Positions 21,856 to 33,640 are shown, counted from the first letter of the stretch. The stretch: 64,000 nt of DNA from Lunularia cruciata (GCA_948567375.1 OX419758.1:31315001-31379000), one strand, 5' to 3'. Notes: generated by a model not told the origin, from the sequence alone. A program made the numbers and translations.

Positions 21856-23035
21856 GCTCCCAATAGGCGGCTCAAAATCTCCTATTGGGATTCCTTGTTT
21901 CCCTGATCATTCTGCTTCACAACCTCCACATGGGTAACTTGTTGAGGTCATCCATTCTTGAGTGGACATTCAACAATGCGATGTCCCAATTAGTGACAAT
22001 AAAAACAACCATCATTTTGTCACAGTTTCTCTCTATCTGCCGTGCCAAGTGGTCTTTGTTGAATGACATCAATCTCCATTGGTGTTGGCTCCTCCACTCA
22101 TGTGTAGTGTATTGGTAGGCTCTATGGAGGTCGAGACCAAGTTGTTGCCACCAAGGAATCAAAATGTTTGGCCAACCGCATGGCTTCCTCCAAGTGTTGT
22201 GGCTCTTGCATGGTTACCTCTAATTTGGTTCTTGCCTTCAAGCCCCTCACAAATTGATCTAGAGCTTCACCTTCCAATATATTTGGGATTTGCATAATAG
22301 TGTTTTGGAATTGCGTGATGTAACTTCTTATAAAGCCAATTTGTTTCAACTCTACCAACTTATCCCGTGCAGCTCATGTGGCATTTATAGCTTAGAACCG
22401 ACTAATTATTGCACCCTTGAATTCTGCCCATGTCAAGATTGGTGCAAAATTTTTTCATTCAGCTTGCTCCACTCAGAATCTCCACCATAGCTTTGCTACT
22501 CCATCCAATTGGCTAGAAGCCAAGAGAATTTGTTTTTGCTTGTCTTTTAGATTAGTAGCTTCAAAATAACATTCACAGTCAAACACAAAATTCTCCACTG
22601 CACCCGGGAGATTCTTGCCTTCAAATACCTTGGGTTTAGGGAATCTGATCTGATCTTCTTCTTCTCAAATTGGTACTCTCTCTACATGCTCTTGTCGTCA
22701 AAGATCTTGTTCATCCAACAATCAAGTAAGGTGCTCAATTTGTTGTTGCATAGCAAGGATAACATCAGGGTATCACCACCATGGTTGCTACTCTATCACT
22801 CCATCCTAATCTATCTAATTTATTAACACATAGAAACAACACGTTCACCGTTCTCCATAAGTTACGACCGGAAGTATCAAGGGTTCCTTAGATATGGTGA
22901 TCATATGCAAAAAATCTTGTCCAAAGTGTGAGGTGATGAATTGCATGAATTGATGCTTGGGTAGCACTTGGACATGGAAATCCCAATGGTTTGGTAGAAG
23001 TGGATTTGGTGGTCATAAATTCCATCCATCCCATC
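21856..23035 (-). pseudogene. E4 gag with zinc knuckle (decayed)
   Basis: The knuckle at about 21970-22015 reads CFYCH, stop, LGHRIVEC, that is C-x2-C-x4-H-x4-C with one stop inside, then CPLKNG. To its right, minus 22358-22122 carries the capsid blocks IRSYITQFQNTIMQIPN, GEALDQFVRGLKARTKLEV and EPQHLEEAMRLAKHFDSL. The remaining N-terminal gag, to about 23035, has frameshifts. Confidence 0.82.
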
Positions 23036-23039
23036 CCTA

Positions 23040-23050
23040 CTCTAATACCA
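23040..23050 (-). promoter_or_regulatory. E4 primer-binding site
   Basis: Minus strand TGGTATTAGAG, one base from the LTR end; one C-to-T change from the iMet-tRNA PBS. Confidence 0.85.
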
Positions 23051-23051
23051 A

Positions 23052-23465
23052 TGTAAAAGATTGAAATTGAGAAGAGAAATAGGAGAATAGAAGTTCACAT
23101 TGAGACGCTTGAATGTGGGAAAACTCTGAATGCCTAGCATGAGCTTTGGCTTTGGTATTTATAGGTAGTATACAAGGCCCTTGAGAAGCTTCCTTGAGCC
23201 GCTTTCTTAGAATGCAAGCCAAGTTAACTAGGAAGCTTCTCAAGAAACTTCTTTCTAGAAGTTGTTTTCTTGGCGTGGAAGCTAAGCTAGTTAGAAGCTT
23301 CTAGAAGCTTCCTTCTAGAAGTTACCTGCTTGGAGCGCAAGTTAACTAGCCGGAAAGCTTCTCAAGAAGCTTCCTAGATGCTTTTTGGAATATTCTAGGC
23401 TAATTTGGCTTATTCTCTACTTCGTTAGCCTTACTAACTACGTCGCTATACTCCATATTGTTACA
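23052..23465 (-). repeat. E4 5' LTR (LTR-A)
   Basis: TGTAAAAGAT to TATTGTTACA, 414 bp, next to the PBS on one side and the TSD on the other. The minus TATA box CTATAAATACC is at 23154-23164, which leaves about 300 bp of U3 to its right and about 100 bp of R-U5 to its left. Confidence 0.92.
23294..23311 (-). promoter_or_regulatory. Perfect four-unit heat-shock element in E4 5' LTR
   Basis: GAAgcTTCtaGAAgcTTC with exact two-base spacing, about 130-150 bp upstream of the minus TATA box at 23154-23164. A further TTC..GAA pair follows at 23314-23321, and the arrays at 23185-23192 and 23232-23251 have the same pentamers with some gaps. Binding by heat-shock factors is inferred from the consensus only. 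Confidence 0.65.
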
Positions 23466-24848
23466 TCTAAATTAAATATGATGATTTATATTTAGTTTTC
23501 TTCTTTGCATTATAATGAACATTTGTAACATCCTAGTTTAATTGCTAGTAATTTTCAATATAAGACCATTGTAGATTGGAAAATATTAGAAATCATGTTA
23601 TATATGGAGCCATAAAAATAAACTCCCCAAAAAAATCTTATCAAATAAAATAAAAGAAAGAATATGATGCTTGGGCAAGCTAGTATTTTCCACACACATG
23701 TTTAATTGAAGAGAGAAGCAATATAAAGAGGTTTAAAAAATTACTAATATTTCCAAATTAATTTTCTTAAGTTTCAATTTTGTGCTTATAGAGTTGGTAA
23801 TAAAGAAATTTTGCTAATAAAGTTCTCAAGAATAACATATTTAGTTACAAGACACAAGTTGCTAAATAAGTATGGGTGGAGAACCAAGTAGTTGTACAAA
23901 ACTAAGACTAGAAAAAGAATTGTAGAACTTCATCAAAAGAGTAAGTTGAAAATAAATAGTTATAAGTTGTATGCTTGGTTCTAATGTCAATTTTTAAATT
24001 CATGTCAAAATGGTAGAAATAATCATAAATTAGGATGAAAATTTTGCAGGCATAGAGATTAATGAGATAATCAAATGAGACAAGACAATAAAATAATTTT
24101 ATATTTTGCTAGTTTATCCTTGTTCAGAATGGCGTCATTTTGAATGAGAAACAACAATTTTCCACCTTGCATAATGCATTGTTCTTTTTCCAACATGTTA
24201 ATATATATTCTTGTTAAATCATGTAATTTGAAATCATTATTTTGCATAATTTATTGTTACAAGATATCAAGTATAAAATTTATAATATTCTTGTTCCAAA
24301 TTCATAATTCAATTATTTCCCTTTGTTTAGATAAAAGAATGATACTTGGTATGGTAACAAATTGTTACCAATTTTAATATTAATATGAAAATTAGGAATA
24401 AAAAAATGAAATATTTACTTAGTTCATATTTACACTTTTCATGGCAATTTGGTATCCAGGATACTAGAAAATTTTTTGGAACTCTTCTAAGTACAATTTT
24501 AATTTGGACCATTTAATCAATGGTTTGAAAAACTAGTTAGTATCTACACTTTTATTTCTTCTTAATTTCACTCTATAATTCAAGAATTTCATTATAGAAG
24601 TTGTTAATTTCCTCTAATATTCTTGAATTGCACTATATAACTCAAAAATTTCAACAATCAAAAGTAGTAAATAGTCAATATAAGCTGATTAGAAGTGTTT
24701 AAAAAAGGAGTTAATCTATCATACTACACTTTAAAAGTTATTGTCATTGAAAGTTGTAATCACAACTGTAAATTTGTGATGGTATACACTATGGGTTGTG
24801 GTGGACACTTAAGAAATAGCTCCTTAACACTTGTTTATTTAGGATTTG
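23466..24848. other. AT-rich spacer, nothing recognised
   Basis: 1.4 kb, very AT-rich, with no open frame that looks coding and no repeat shared with the rest of the window. Confidence 0.5.
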
Positions 24849-25157
24849 TGTAAAAGACCGAGACAAAGGAGAGAAATAGGAGAATGGAAACTCACATTGG
24901 GACACTTGAATGTGGGAAAACTCCTAATGCCTAGTATGAGCTTCGGCTTTGGTATTTATAAGTAGCATACAAGGCTTTTGAGAAACTTCTCAAGAAGCTT
25001 CCTTGAACCGCTTTCTTAGAGTGCAAGCCAAGTTAATTCAAAAGCTTCTCAAGAAGCTTCCTTCTCGAAGTTGTTTACTTGGCGTGGAAGCTAAGCTAGT
25101 TGGAAGCTTATAGAAAATTCCTTCTAGAAACTACCTACTTGGGGTGCAAGTTAAGCT
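24849..25157 (-). repeat. E5 3' LTR (LTR-A), inner end deleted
   Basis: Matches the first 310 bp of the 5' LTR with roughly nine in ten bases identical by eye, then stops at GCTAGTT where the chromodomain sequence TTACTCCTCATGATC begins. About 100 bp of U3 is missing. Confidence 0.85.
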
Positions 25158-25560
25158 AGTTTTTACTCCTCATGATCATGGATAGGGATGGGAGGAGGAG
25201 GAGGTTGGATACAAGAGGAAAAAATTATGGGTTAGGAACAAGGGGTTTCAACTTGGAAATGTGAAAGATAGGGTGGATGCGCATATGACAAGGTAGGGCA
25301 AGGCAATAAGCAATAGGAGAGATGATTTGGGTGACATCAAAGGGTCCTATCCAATTAGGGGTGAGTTTACAAACTTGGGTACCAAGTGGGAGGGGTAGGT
25401 TACTAGAGGATAACATGACTTTATCACTGACTTCAAAGGTGAGATCATGACGATGGTCGTCCAATATTATTGATAACGATTTTGAGCAACAAGGAGTTGA
25501 GATTTGGCTTGTCAGAGAGATCGGGATATGGTGGTCAAGAAGGTTGAAGTATGAGGGACT
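25158..25560 (-). pseudogene. E5 integrase C-terminus and partial chromodomain
   Basis: Within the 227-codon open frame 25908-25225: HDLTFEVSDKVMLSSSNLPL, TQVCKLTPNWIGPFDVTQII (the GPY/F-like 'IGPFDV' block) and HMRIHPIFHISKLKPLVPN. The chromodomain itself is cut by the deletion at 25157, leaving only its first strand region. The frame is open across a frameshift relative to the core. Confidence 0.82.
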
Positions 25561-26498
25561 TGAGATGGAGGAGGAGCAAGAAGAGAATCTGGAACAAGCA
25601 GATCTTGGGCAAAATTGAGAAAGAAAGAGAAATTCCGGTGCTTGCATGTTTGGAATTATTATGGGCAAATTTTGCAATTGCAAGACATTCATCCTTATTG
25701 GTATGGTGGACATTGATGAAAGCACGCAACATATCTTCCAAGGTATGATTTTCACATTTGGTTTGTCCATCAATTTGAGGATGATAGGCCGTGGACAAAA
25801 CAAGCTTGCTGCCAAGTATCTAGAAGAGTGCTTGCCAAAACTTCTCGATGAATCAAGGATCATGATTGGAGATGGATACACATGGCATCCCATGATGCTT
25901 GAAGACATTGTTGATGTAGATTTGCGCTAAGGTTGGAGCATCCATGGTATCAAAGGTTGATGCCAAGTGGATTTGCTTACTAAGCTTATCCATAAACACC
26001 ATGATTGTTGTGTGTCCTTGCTTTGTCTTGGGCAAGGATGTGATGAGATCCAAGCTCATGTGTTCCCATTGAGTGGATGGAATGGGGAGTAGTTGAAGGA
26101 GTCTACTTGTCTTTGGTGCTGGCATTGTTACGTTGGTAGCTCTCACACAATTGGACAAACTCTTGAACATCTTGTGTCATGTTGGGCCCCCACCATCAGC
26201 ATTGGAGGGTACCCAAGGTCTTGTCCACACCCATGTGACCAACTATGGGTAAATTATGGGCTTCTTGAAAGCACACAAGTCTGAGATCACCTTTGGTTGA
26301 AACATAGATCTAGTTCTCATGGAATAGAATGCCTTTCTTGAAAGAGAAGGTCTTGTACTTCTTGTCTCGTGCTATAAGACAACCATGTACCATTTGGAAT
26401 AAGGGATCTTGTTGTAGAGTTGACCGAACCTTGTTATGGACCTTGGAGTCAATTGACACTATTGTAATTATTGCCATGATGAGAGGAAGAGACTTCAA
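25561..26498 (-). pseudogene. E5 integrase zinc domain and catalytic core (decayed)
   Basis: Zinc module: the H..H half at about 26200-26290 is broken; NCVRATNVTMPAPK near 26130-26165 replaces the C..C half. Core: WEHMSLDLITSLPKTKQGH with the first Asp (26010-26075), FKHHGMP at 25880, then TAYHPQIDGQTKCENHTLED at 25740-25798, where the catalytic Glu occupies the 'TE' position as CEN (KCENH). Strongly similar to E4, E6 and E8. Confidence 0.82.
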
Positions 26499-26930
26499 AT
26501 TAGGTTGTTGTGATAGAGCATCAAGGATGACATGAAACCAATCTAGTTTGCACTCAAGTTTGATGTCAAAAAATTAGAGTTGTTCCTCCCATCAATGATG
26601 TCAACTCTTCATGTGTTCGAAGTGTAAGGTCTACAACAATGGTTTGTGATCAGTTTGCATGATCACTTGTTTCCCCAAGAGATAATGCTTCCATACCTTG
26701 GTGGCATATACCATTGCAAGTTGTTCTTGGTGTCAAGCAAAGTAATTTCTTTCAGCCATATTTAGTCTGTAAGACACAAAGGCAATGGGATGTAGTCCAT
26801 TTGGGAATTCTTGTTGCAACACGGCTCCAATTGCAAAGTTAGAAGCATCAAAATCAACCACACATGGTTGTTGAGGATCATATGGTTGAAGAATGAGCCT
26901 TGAAGACACCATATGTTTCAACTTTCAAAA
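26499..26930 (-). pseudogene. E5 RNase H (decayed)
   Basis: Minus 26921-26733 reads SRLILQPYDPQQPCVVDFDA, SNFAIGAVLQQEFPNGLHPI and AFVSYRLNMAERNYFA; the Asp in VDFDAS is the first catalytic residue. The rest, including YATKVWKHYLLGKQVI at about 26660-26710, is in other frames. Confidence 0.8.
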
Positions 26931-27760
26931 TGCTTCTTCGTGCTTGGTGGTCCACTAGAAGATCAAGTTCTTCCCCAAGAGGTCAATCAATGGTGTAACC
27001 ATATGGGCATAATAATGGGATGAACCATCAATAAAAACTAGCCAACCCATTAAATGCTCATACTTCTATAGCATCCTTTGGAGTAGGTCAATCAGTAATG
27101 GCCTTGATTTTCTCCTCATCCATCTTGATCCCCACCAAAGAGATCTTGTGATCCAAGAAGGTAACTTCTTTTTGCCAAAAGGCACACTTTGACTTCTTAC
27201 AATAAAATTTCCATTGTTGTAATTGTCTTAGGACTTGTTGCACATGATTCACGTGTTCTGCCTTTGTCTTGCTATAGATTAAGATATCATCCAAGAACAC
27301 CACCACGTACCAATCCAATAGCCTATCCAACACCCGATGTATCTGATCCATGAAGACTATTGGAGTATTAGTGAGCTCAAAAGGTAGAACTCTCCACTCA
27401 AAATGCCCATACCTCATGCAAAAGGCAGTCTTTTGCACATCCTCCCTATCAATGGGGATTTGCCAATAGTCACTACAAAGATCTAACTTGGAAAAGTATT
27501 GTGCTCCACTCAATTGATCAAGCAAGTCATCAATCCGAGGCAAGGGATATGCATTCTTCATTGTTTGCTTATTGAGCCCACGGTAATCAATACAGAAACA
27601 AAGTCCTCCATCCTTCTTCAGAATGAATAGTATTGGTGCTCCCCAAGGAGAGGTGCTATGTTGTATGAAGTCCTTCTCCAGCAACTACGTAAGTGTTGTT
27701 CAGAACTCCTCCAACTCCATTGGTGAGAGCCAATACATTGGTCTACTCATTGGAGTACTC
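26931..27760 (-). pseudogene. E5 reverse transcriptase (best preserved in the window)
   Basis: Open for 198 codons on 27684-27088: [93 protein letters not shown] and [19 protein letters not shown], with the catalytic Asp pair intact. It ends with the thumb CAFWQKEVTFLDHKISL. It lacks only the N-terminal part before LEKDF, which sits in another frame to 27760. Confidence 0.9.
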
Positions 27761-27916
27761 CTTGGTAATAACTCAATCTTGAAGGGCATACCAATATCGG
27801 AGGATAATCCCTTCAGCAGATCATCCAGAAACACACCCACAAACTCTTGAACTATCTGATCAACCATTGCTTGATGAGGCTCTTGGCCCTCCTTAGATTA
27901 TCCTTGTGTAATTGGC

Positions 27917-28117
27917 TTGATCCACACCGCAAAAACAAACTTTTCTTCCTTTAAAGCTTGCTTTATGGCTGCTTCACTAACAAACTTCCCATTTAGGGAT
28001 TCATCTTTCTTCAAAGCTTGCTCCATGGCTGCTAACCTAGTATACTTCCCATCTTGGGACTTGTCCCCCTTCAAGACTTGCTCTATCGCTACCTTCTTGA
28101 CAAAATTCCCATCCTAG
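27917..28117 (-). repeat. E5 protease-RT linker repeats
   Basis: A diverged version of the E4 linker: about three charged units of roughly 20 residues, seen in the DNA as recurring CAAAGCTTGCT / CCATGGCTGC / CTTCCCATCTTGGGAC words. It lies between protease and RT. Confidence 0.55.
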
Positions 28118-28203
28118 GACTGACTATTTTCAAGTGTCTTACTCAAAGGTGCCACACAACCTAATCGGAAATTCCTACCTTGGTGTTGTACTTGAATTTG
28201 TCA

Positions 28204-28500
28204 TCAATTCCTATCAAATTGAACCTTATGACATTCAGGCCAAGGTAGTCCTAGAATGAAATCATAGTGTAGAGATGCCACTAGAAACCTCATACACTCC
28301 AAATACTCTTTCTCAATCTTGAAGGTAATAGGATGTGAGGTACGGAATGTAGAACCCTTTCTACCATCCGCCATCATCAATCTACTTCCAATTAAAGGCT
28401 TGATAGGAATACCCAATTCCTTTGCTATTTTCATAGACATGCAATTCTTTGAACTTCAAGAATCAACTAAAATCCTACAACCCCAATAAGATATCGTACC
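28204..28500 (-). pseudogene. E5 aspartic protease (decayed)
   Basis: Minus 28440-28204: MSMKIAKELGIPIKPLI, GSRLMMADGRKGSTFRTSHP, TFKIEKEYLECMRFLVASL and HYDFILGLPWPECHKVQF. Just upstream the active site reads VDS then a stop, so the Gly codon of D-S-G has become TGA. Confidence 0.82.
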
Positions 28501-29745
28501 TTGCAAGTGAAGCAAACTTGCATAGGTTGAGCCAACTTGCAAGCAAGTTGGCTTCACTTATCAAACTCCTAATAGGTGGCTCAAAATCTCCTATTGGGAT
28601 TCCTTGTTTCTTTGATTTTTTTGCTCCAAAAACTCCATATGGGCAACTTGTTGAGGTTGCCCATTCTTGAGTGGACATTCAATGATATGATGCCCTAATT
28701 GGTGACAATAAAAACAACCCCTATTTTGTCATAGTTTCTCTCTATATGCAGTGCCAAGTAGTTTCTGCTGAATGACATTGATCTCCATTGGTGCAGGCTC
28801 CTCCACCTGTGTGTAGTATATTGGTAGGTTCTATGGAGGTCAAGGTCAAGACCAAGTTGTTGCAACCAAGGAATCAAAATGTGCGGCTAACCGCATGGCT
28901 TCCTCCAAGTGTTGTCGCTCTCACATGGTTACCTCTAATTTGGTTCTTGACTTCAAGGCCCTCAAAAATCAATCTAGAACTTTACCTTCCAATATATCTG
29001 GAATTTGCATGATGGTGTTCTAGAATTACGTGATGTAACTTCTTACAGAGCCAATCTGTTTCAACTTTGCCAACTTATCTCGTGCAGCTTGTGTGGCATT
29101 TATGGCTAAGAATTGACTAATTATTGCACTCTTGAATTTTTCTCATGTCAAGATTGGTGCAACAATTTTTCATTTAGCTTGCTCCACTCGGAATCTCCAC
29201 CATAGCTTTACTAGTCCATCCAATTGGCTAGAAGCCAAGAGAATCTATTTTTGCTCATCTTGCAAATTGGTAGCTTCAAAGTAACGTTCACAGTCAAACA
29301 AAAAATTCTCCATTACACCCAAGAGATTCTAACCTTCAAATACCTTGGGTTTAGAGAATTTGATTCAATCTTCTCCTTCTCAAACTGGTACTCTCTCTAC
29401 GTGCTCTTGTCATCAAAACTCTCATTCATCCAACAATCAAGTAAGGTGCTTGATTTATTGCTATATAGCAAGGATAACCTCAAGCATTGCCGCCATGGTT
29501 GCTACTCTATCATGCCACCCCTAATCTATCTACTTTATTAACACATTGAAGCAACACATCCACCATTTGCCATAAGTTACGAACGGAAGCACCAAGGGTT
29601 CCTTAGATATGGTGATCATATGCATAAAATCTTGTCTAAAGTGTGAGGTGATGAATTGTGTGAAACAATGCTTGGGTAGTACTTGGACAAAAAAATCCCA
29701 ATGGTTTGGTGGAAGTGGACTTGGTGGTCCATAAATTCCATCTAT
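28501..29745 (-). pseudogene. E5 gag with intact zinc knuckle
   Basis: The knuckle at about 28670-28725 is CFYCHQLGHHIIEC, a perfect C-x2-C-x4-H-x4-C. A palindromic AACTTGCAAGCAAGTTGG stretch near 28540-28555 marks a small local rearrangement between protease and gag. The capsid region (about 28860-29050) matches E4 but has stops. The N-terminal part, to 29745, is frame-broken. Confidence 0.82.
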
Positions 29746-29754
29746 CCCATTCCT

Positions 29755-29766
29755 GCTCTGATACCA
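29755..29766 (-). promoter_or_regulatory. E5 primer-binding site, canonical iMet tRNA
   Basis: Minus strand TGGTATCAGAGC, an exact match to the usual plant initiator-Met-tRNA PBS, one base from the LTR. Confidence 0.92.
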
Positions 29767-29767
29767 A

Positions 29768-30194
29768 TGTAAAAGACTAAGACCAAGGAGAGAAATAAGA
29801 GAATGGAAACTCAGATTAGGGCACTTGAATGTGGGAAAACTCTGAATGCCTAGCATGAACTTCTGGCTTTGGTATGTATAGGCAACATACAAGGCTCTTG
29901 AGAAACTTCTCAAGAAGCTTCCTTGAACCGCTTTCTTAGAGTGCAAACCAAGTTAACCCAAAAGCTTCTCAAGAAGCTTCCTTCTAGAAGCCGCTTACTT
30001 GGTGTGCAAGCTAAGCTAGTTGGAAGCCTATAGAAGCTTCTTTCTAGAAACTACCTACTTGGGGTGCAAGTTAAGATAGTTTGGAAGCTTCCCAAGAAGC
30101 TTCCTAGATACTTTGAGAATATTCTAGGCTAATTTGGCTTATTCTCTACTTTGTTAGCCTTACTAACTACGTTGCTAAATGCCATATTGTTACA
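29768..30194 (-). repeat. E5 5' LTR (LTR-A)
   Basis: TGTAAAAGAC to TATTGTTACA, 427 bp. The TATA box is altered (GGTATGTATAG in plus view near 29872). U3 holds GAA/TTC arrays: GAAacTTCtcaaGAAgcTTC at 29902-29921 and TTCtcaaGAAgcTTCcTTCtaGAA at 29966-29989. Confidence 0.92.
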
Positions 30195-31500
30195 ATGTGA
30201 GTTTTGTTAACCTTCATGCAATGAAAGTAGAAAGTTGATGAACTAAGACCAATGCAAAGAGAGCCTTGAAATTTGTATAAACATCAATCTTTGTATAATG
30301 AGAGCAATTAGTTTACAAACTACAAGCTTAGGAATGAGATGAGTGGAATCCTTTAACAACATCATTATAAGAATGTGAAATCTTAGATAAACAATGAGGC
30401 ATGGATTTTAGGAGCAAAGTTAGATTTTATGATTGGAGCTAAGTTTGTATTGGTGATTAGAGCCACATGTAAGATGGCAAGAAGAGCTTTGGTTCTAGTG
30501 GTGTCTAGAGGTGAGTTAGAGATTGAGAGTAGAGTCTAGGTTATAGATATGATAAGAGCTATGTTTGGATTTATGAATCACTCTAGATTTACGGTTGTGA
30601 TTGGCCTTGAGAGTGGGGCCAAGTTTAGATTAGAGATGATCTACTTAAATTGAAAATATACCCCATTCATATCATTCTTTTGTTATTTTTTTTTCTATGT
30701 TCTTTTAATCCCTTGAGTGATTTCTCTTAACACAAAATGAAGATGTAAATTGTAGTCAAATCTCATTTAATCTACATTTTGGTTTATTAGTTCATGTTTA
30801 TAGTTTGTTTCACCTTTTCTTTATGTGTTTCTTACACATCCTTGCTTGATACTGTTAATAGTATATCTTAGGATACCTTTCTTTTGTTCTTTGGCCCAAG
30901 GACTTGAAGAGAATACCATAGGTGAAACTTGTTATTTATCACCCTATATTCCTTACATGCAATTTTCAAGCATATTCTAGTATGAAATTTTTCAACACAT
31001 ACCTAAAATTGGTCAAATTCACCTAGATGGATTCTTTTTTATCTCTTTATCACATACTTTGCAATTACAAAGGTCACCTAAAATCATCAAGCAAATAGGA
31101 GTTTGGATACCTCCTACATACCAAGTCAATCTGACTATATAAAGTCCAAAATGGAGGTATACTCCAATATAATTTAATATATTATTCACTAAAGAGTCTC
31201 ACTCTTATATGAATTCTCTAAAGAAGTCTCACTCTAAAGAGTTCACACCTCAAAATTCACTATGAGTTTAGTATCCAATAAAAAAAGATTAAATCCCTTA
31301 TTAGCCAGACTAACTTAGTTAGAGATACATCAAACTTAGTTATAATTAGATTGAACTATTTGTAACTATCTAAAAACTACCAAAATACTCTAGGGTGTTA
31401 GAGAGAACACATGCATCCAAGAATAGCAATTATCACAACTATGAACAAAGAGTATCATTATACACCATAACTATCCTCTTATATTTATATACTCTTTAAA
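30195..31500. other. AT-rich spacer, nothing recognised
   Basis: 1.3 kb with no convincing coding frame and no shared repeat. Simple GAG/AGTT-rich stretches at 30440-30620 look like degraded low-complexity sequence. Confidence 0.45.
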
Positions 31501-32325
31501 ATATAAATTTTTGTGGATCGAAGTCATTAATTTGATGGTCGTTTTCAAGAGGTATTATGAGATTTTTGTAGAGGGGAAGAGATATGGCTGTCTTACTAGC
31601 ACGCTTACTTTATATTGAAAATAAAGAGTTCAATCACTTTACATTACTGTCCTGCATCAAAGATGGGATTGGGTCTTCATAGACATGCGGCTGCAATAAA
31701 AGCTCTCAACATGCGTAGGATCTTTCTTCCCCATCTATCAAACATACCATCTTAGGACCTATATCTATATCGCCCGGTTCAACAAGAAATTACTTTAATT
31801 GTTTCCCCTTTGATTTGCTTTGCAATGGAGTCATTTGCATGGGGTCTTTGCCCATGGGCTTTATGCTTGCACTTCCGTCTTGCCTTGCTTAGTGTCTTGT
31901 ATTTCTTTTCCTTTCCCTTTCGGGTATCTATTATTTGGCTCGTTTGTCACATGTGATAACAAAGTATCCAACCACGACCGATTAAATCAGCCCATAGGAT
32001 CTCTGCTATGCGGAGTCGAAGAAGAGCACCCAAAAGATAGATTTGATATATCGGAGATTGGCTTGTGTATCATCAATAACCTATTCTAGAAACCGCGTTA
32101 ACCAGATTTACAATGAGGTGGACATCAGGTGTACAGTTTGGACGGCGTTGTAAAACTGTCCAAATCCAAAGCAATCCAGAAAATGCAGCAAGCGGAAGCT
32201 GACGAGTAACTTCCCCGAGAGGAGAAGGACATAGCCTATGTTGGAACTCTTTTGTGTAGGGTTCTACTTATGTGCTTAGGAAAGATTGTCGCACATGAAG
32301 CCAGCAGATAGACCTTCTTATGGCT

Positions 32326-32690
32326 TTAAAACCGATAGCGTGGAGCTTTTTGTGATAGAGCAATTATACCTTTTCTTTCAAACGACTTTCCACGGATCCA
32401 AATAAGGTCGATCTTCCAATAATCCAGAACTGTTGGGAACACAACCTTTGGCTGGCATCGGAAACATGTCAACTGAACTGACCTGACGTTAAAAAAGGGG
32501 AATACAAATCCAACGCTCACAAATTCAACATATTCCACGTCTCTGTATCGATCTTCGTTCGCACTGAACTCGTTCCCAGTCTCCATTTCGTGCACCAAGT
32601 GGTACTGGTTCATAGCACTGTACTGTTGATGAGGAGGAACCAAGAGTAATTTCGGCCCACGGCCTCGGTCAGTGTATCACCTGTCACAAA
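32326..32690 (-). CDS. Hypothetical open frame, possible exon
   Basis: An open minus frame with upstream in-frame residues RGRGPKLLL, then VPPHQQYSAMNQYHLVHEME, TGNEFSANEDRYRDVEYVEF and a less protein-like second half (FVFPFFNVRSVQLTCFRC). After YVEF the DNA has a GTGAGC that could be a splice donor, so only the first half may be exon. The composition is ordinary for a soluble protein. I do not recognise a family, and no start codon is certain. Confidence 0.25.
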
Positions 32691-33390
32691 AGTATTCATA
32701 ACCAGCCACCGAATATGGCATGTTTGTCCCAAAATTTGATGAGATTAATGACCTGACTGCAACAATGGCCTCCTTGATTGACTCGTCAAATTTCAAATAA
32801 GTCAATCGACATGCACACCGATTTTAGAAACTCGTGCTCTCACTTGAGGAAGTTGTCAGACGGACCCTGCTAAATTTGATACTATCCATCGTCCAGAAGA
32901 TATTGACCCAACGTTGTGGTCAGTCGACGATATGACACACCCGAGGGAAAGGAGTGAAACACAAACGTACCTCACAATTAGCTTTCAGCAACTATCCGTT
33001 TGACATTCGGATTGCACCATTCCCATAGCTCACGCACTATCTAGCTTTCTCCAACTGTGAAGAACCCTGCTCACAATCCAGAACCATGGTTCCAAACGCA
33101 GAAGGTCTTGGATGCACAAGGTCTTCGGTTGAACCTTTAAATTAAAATTTTTTAAGACCTGAAAACCCTCTGTACAGTTAATTAATCATGCAGACGACAA
33201 ATGTGGCCAAACATAATAGTAGAATCCTGCTTCCAACGTGCTTTAAAATTGCGTTGATAGCTAGATCATCGTCAACTCTGCATTACTAGATTCGACGGAG
33301 AACTGTTGCACCAGCCTCTTTTCGACCAGACAGGAAGGCAGTGGATTGTTTGACCAAATCGTTGTTGCTATGATGTTATGAAACACGAGG

Positions 33391-33640
33391 TCATGTGTGC
33401 CGGCACGAGTCAGCTGAGTTGCCGGCCGAATGCTTTGCGCTCGGAGACTGCGTGCTGTACAACTCACGAACACCCGGCCATTCTAAAGCGGAGCCGAAGT
33501 TCTTGGTTGTCAAATCCACTTTAATTGATGACAACTGCTTCGCTATTTCCGCGACGAGCTTCAATCGTGGAAGACATGGCATGTCGTCGCCAGCACCACC
33601 GGAATCTACGAATGTTTCAGTTGCTCCATCGCTGCATTAG
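33391..33640 (-). CDS. Hypothetical open frame in the CpG-rich block
   Basis: Open for about 80 codons from a TAA at 33640: DGATETFVDSGGAGDDMPCL, PRLKLVAEIAKQLSSIKVDL, TTKNFGSALEWPGVRELYST. The opposite strand is also open over the same bases, which is expected in GC-richer DNA, so the coding strand cannot be told. Not recognised. Confidence 0.2.

Larger units (their letters stand above)
18776..23470 (-). mobile_element. E4: chromovirus with LTR-A, exact TSD TCTAA, internal deletion
   Basis: The element spans 18781-23465 and is flanked by TCTAA at 18776-18780 and 23466-23470. Order on the minus strand: 5' LTR, PBS, gag, protease, linker, RT, RNase H, integrase N-part, 3' LTR. A deletion at about 19198/19202 fuses the nearly complete 3' LTR to the integrase core, removing the rest of integrase and the chromodomain. 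pol is otherwise among the least decayed in the window, with isolated stops. Confidence 0.92.
24849..30194 (-). mobile_element. E5: chromovirus with LTR-A, near-matching TSD
   Basis: 3' LTR from 24849, 5' LTR 29768-30194. The flanks ATTTG (24844-24848) and ATGTG (30195-30199) agree at four of five bases. All modules are present, but a deletion at about 25157 joins the 3' LTR to the middle of the chromodomain. It is the copy with the intact canonical PBS and an intact zinc knuckle. Confidence 0.9.

Noticed and set aside
31820-32089. 89-codon plus frame with a hydrophobic middle (SCISFPFPFGYLLFGSF)
   Set aside because: It has no ATG at its start (the first codon is TTG) and no homology I recognise; it overlaps other open frames in GC-richer DNA, so openness alone is not evidence.
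33395-33640. 81-codon plus frame opposite the minus frame 33391-33640
   Set aside because: Starts at GTG and mirrors the opposite frame. Only one strand, or neither, can be real; there is no way to choose from sequence alone.
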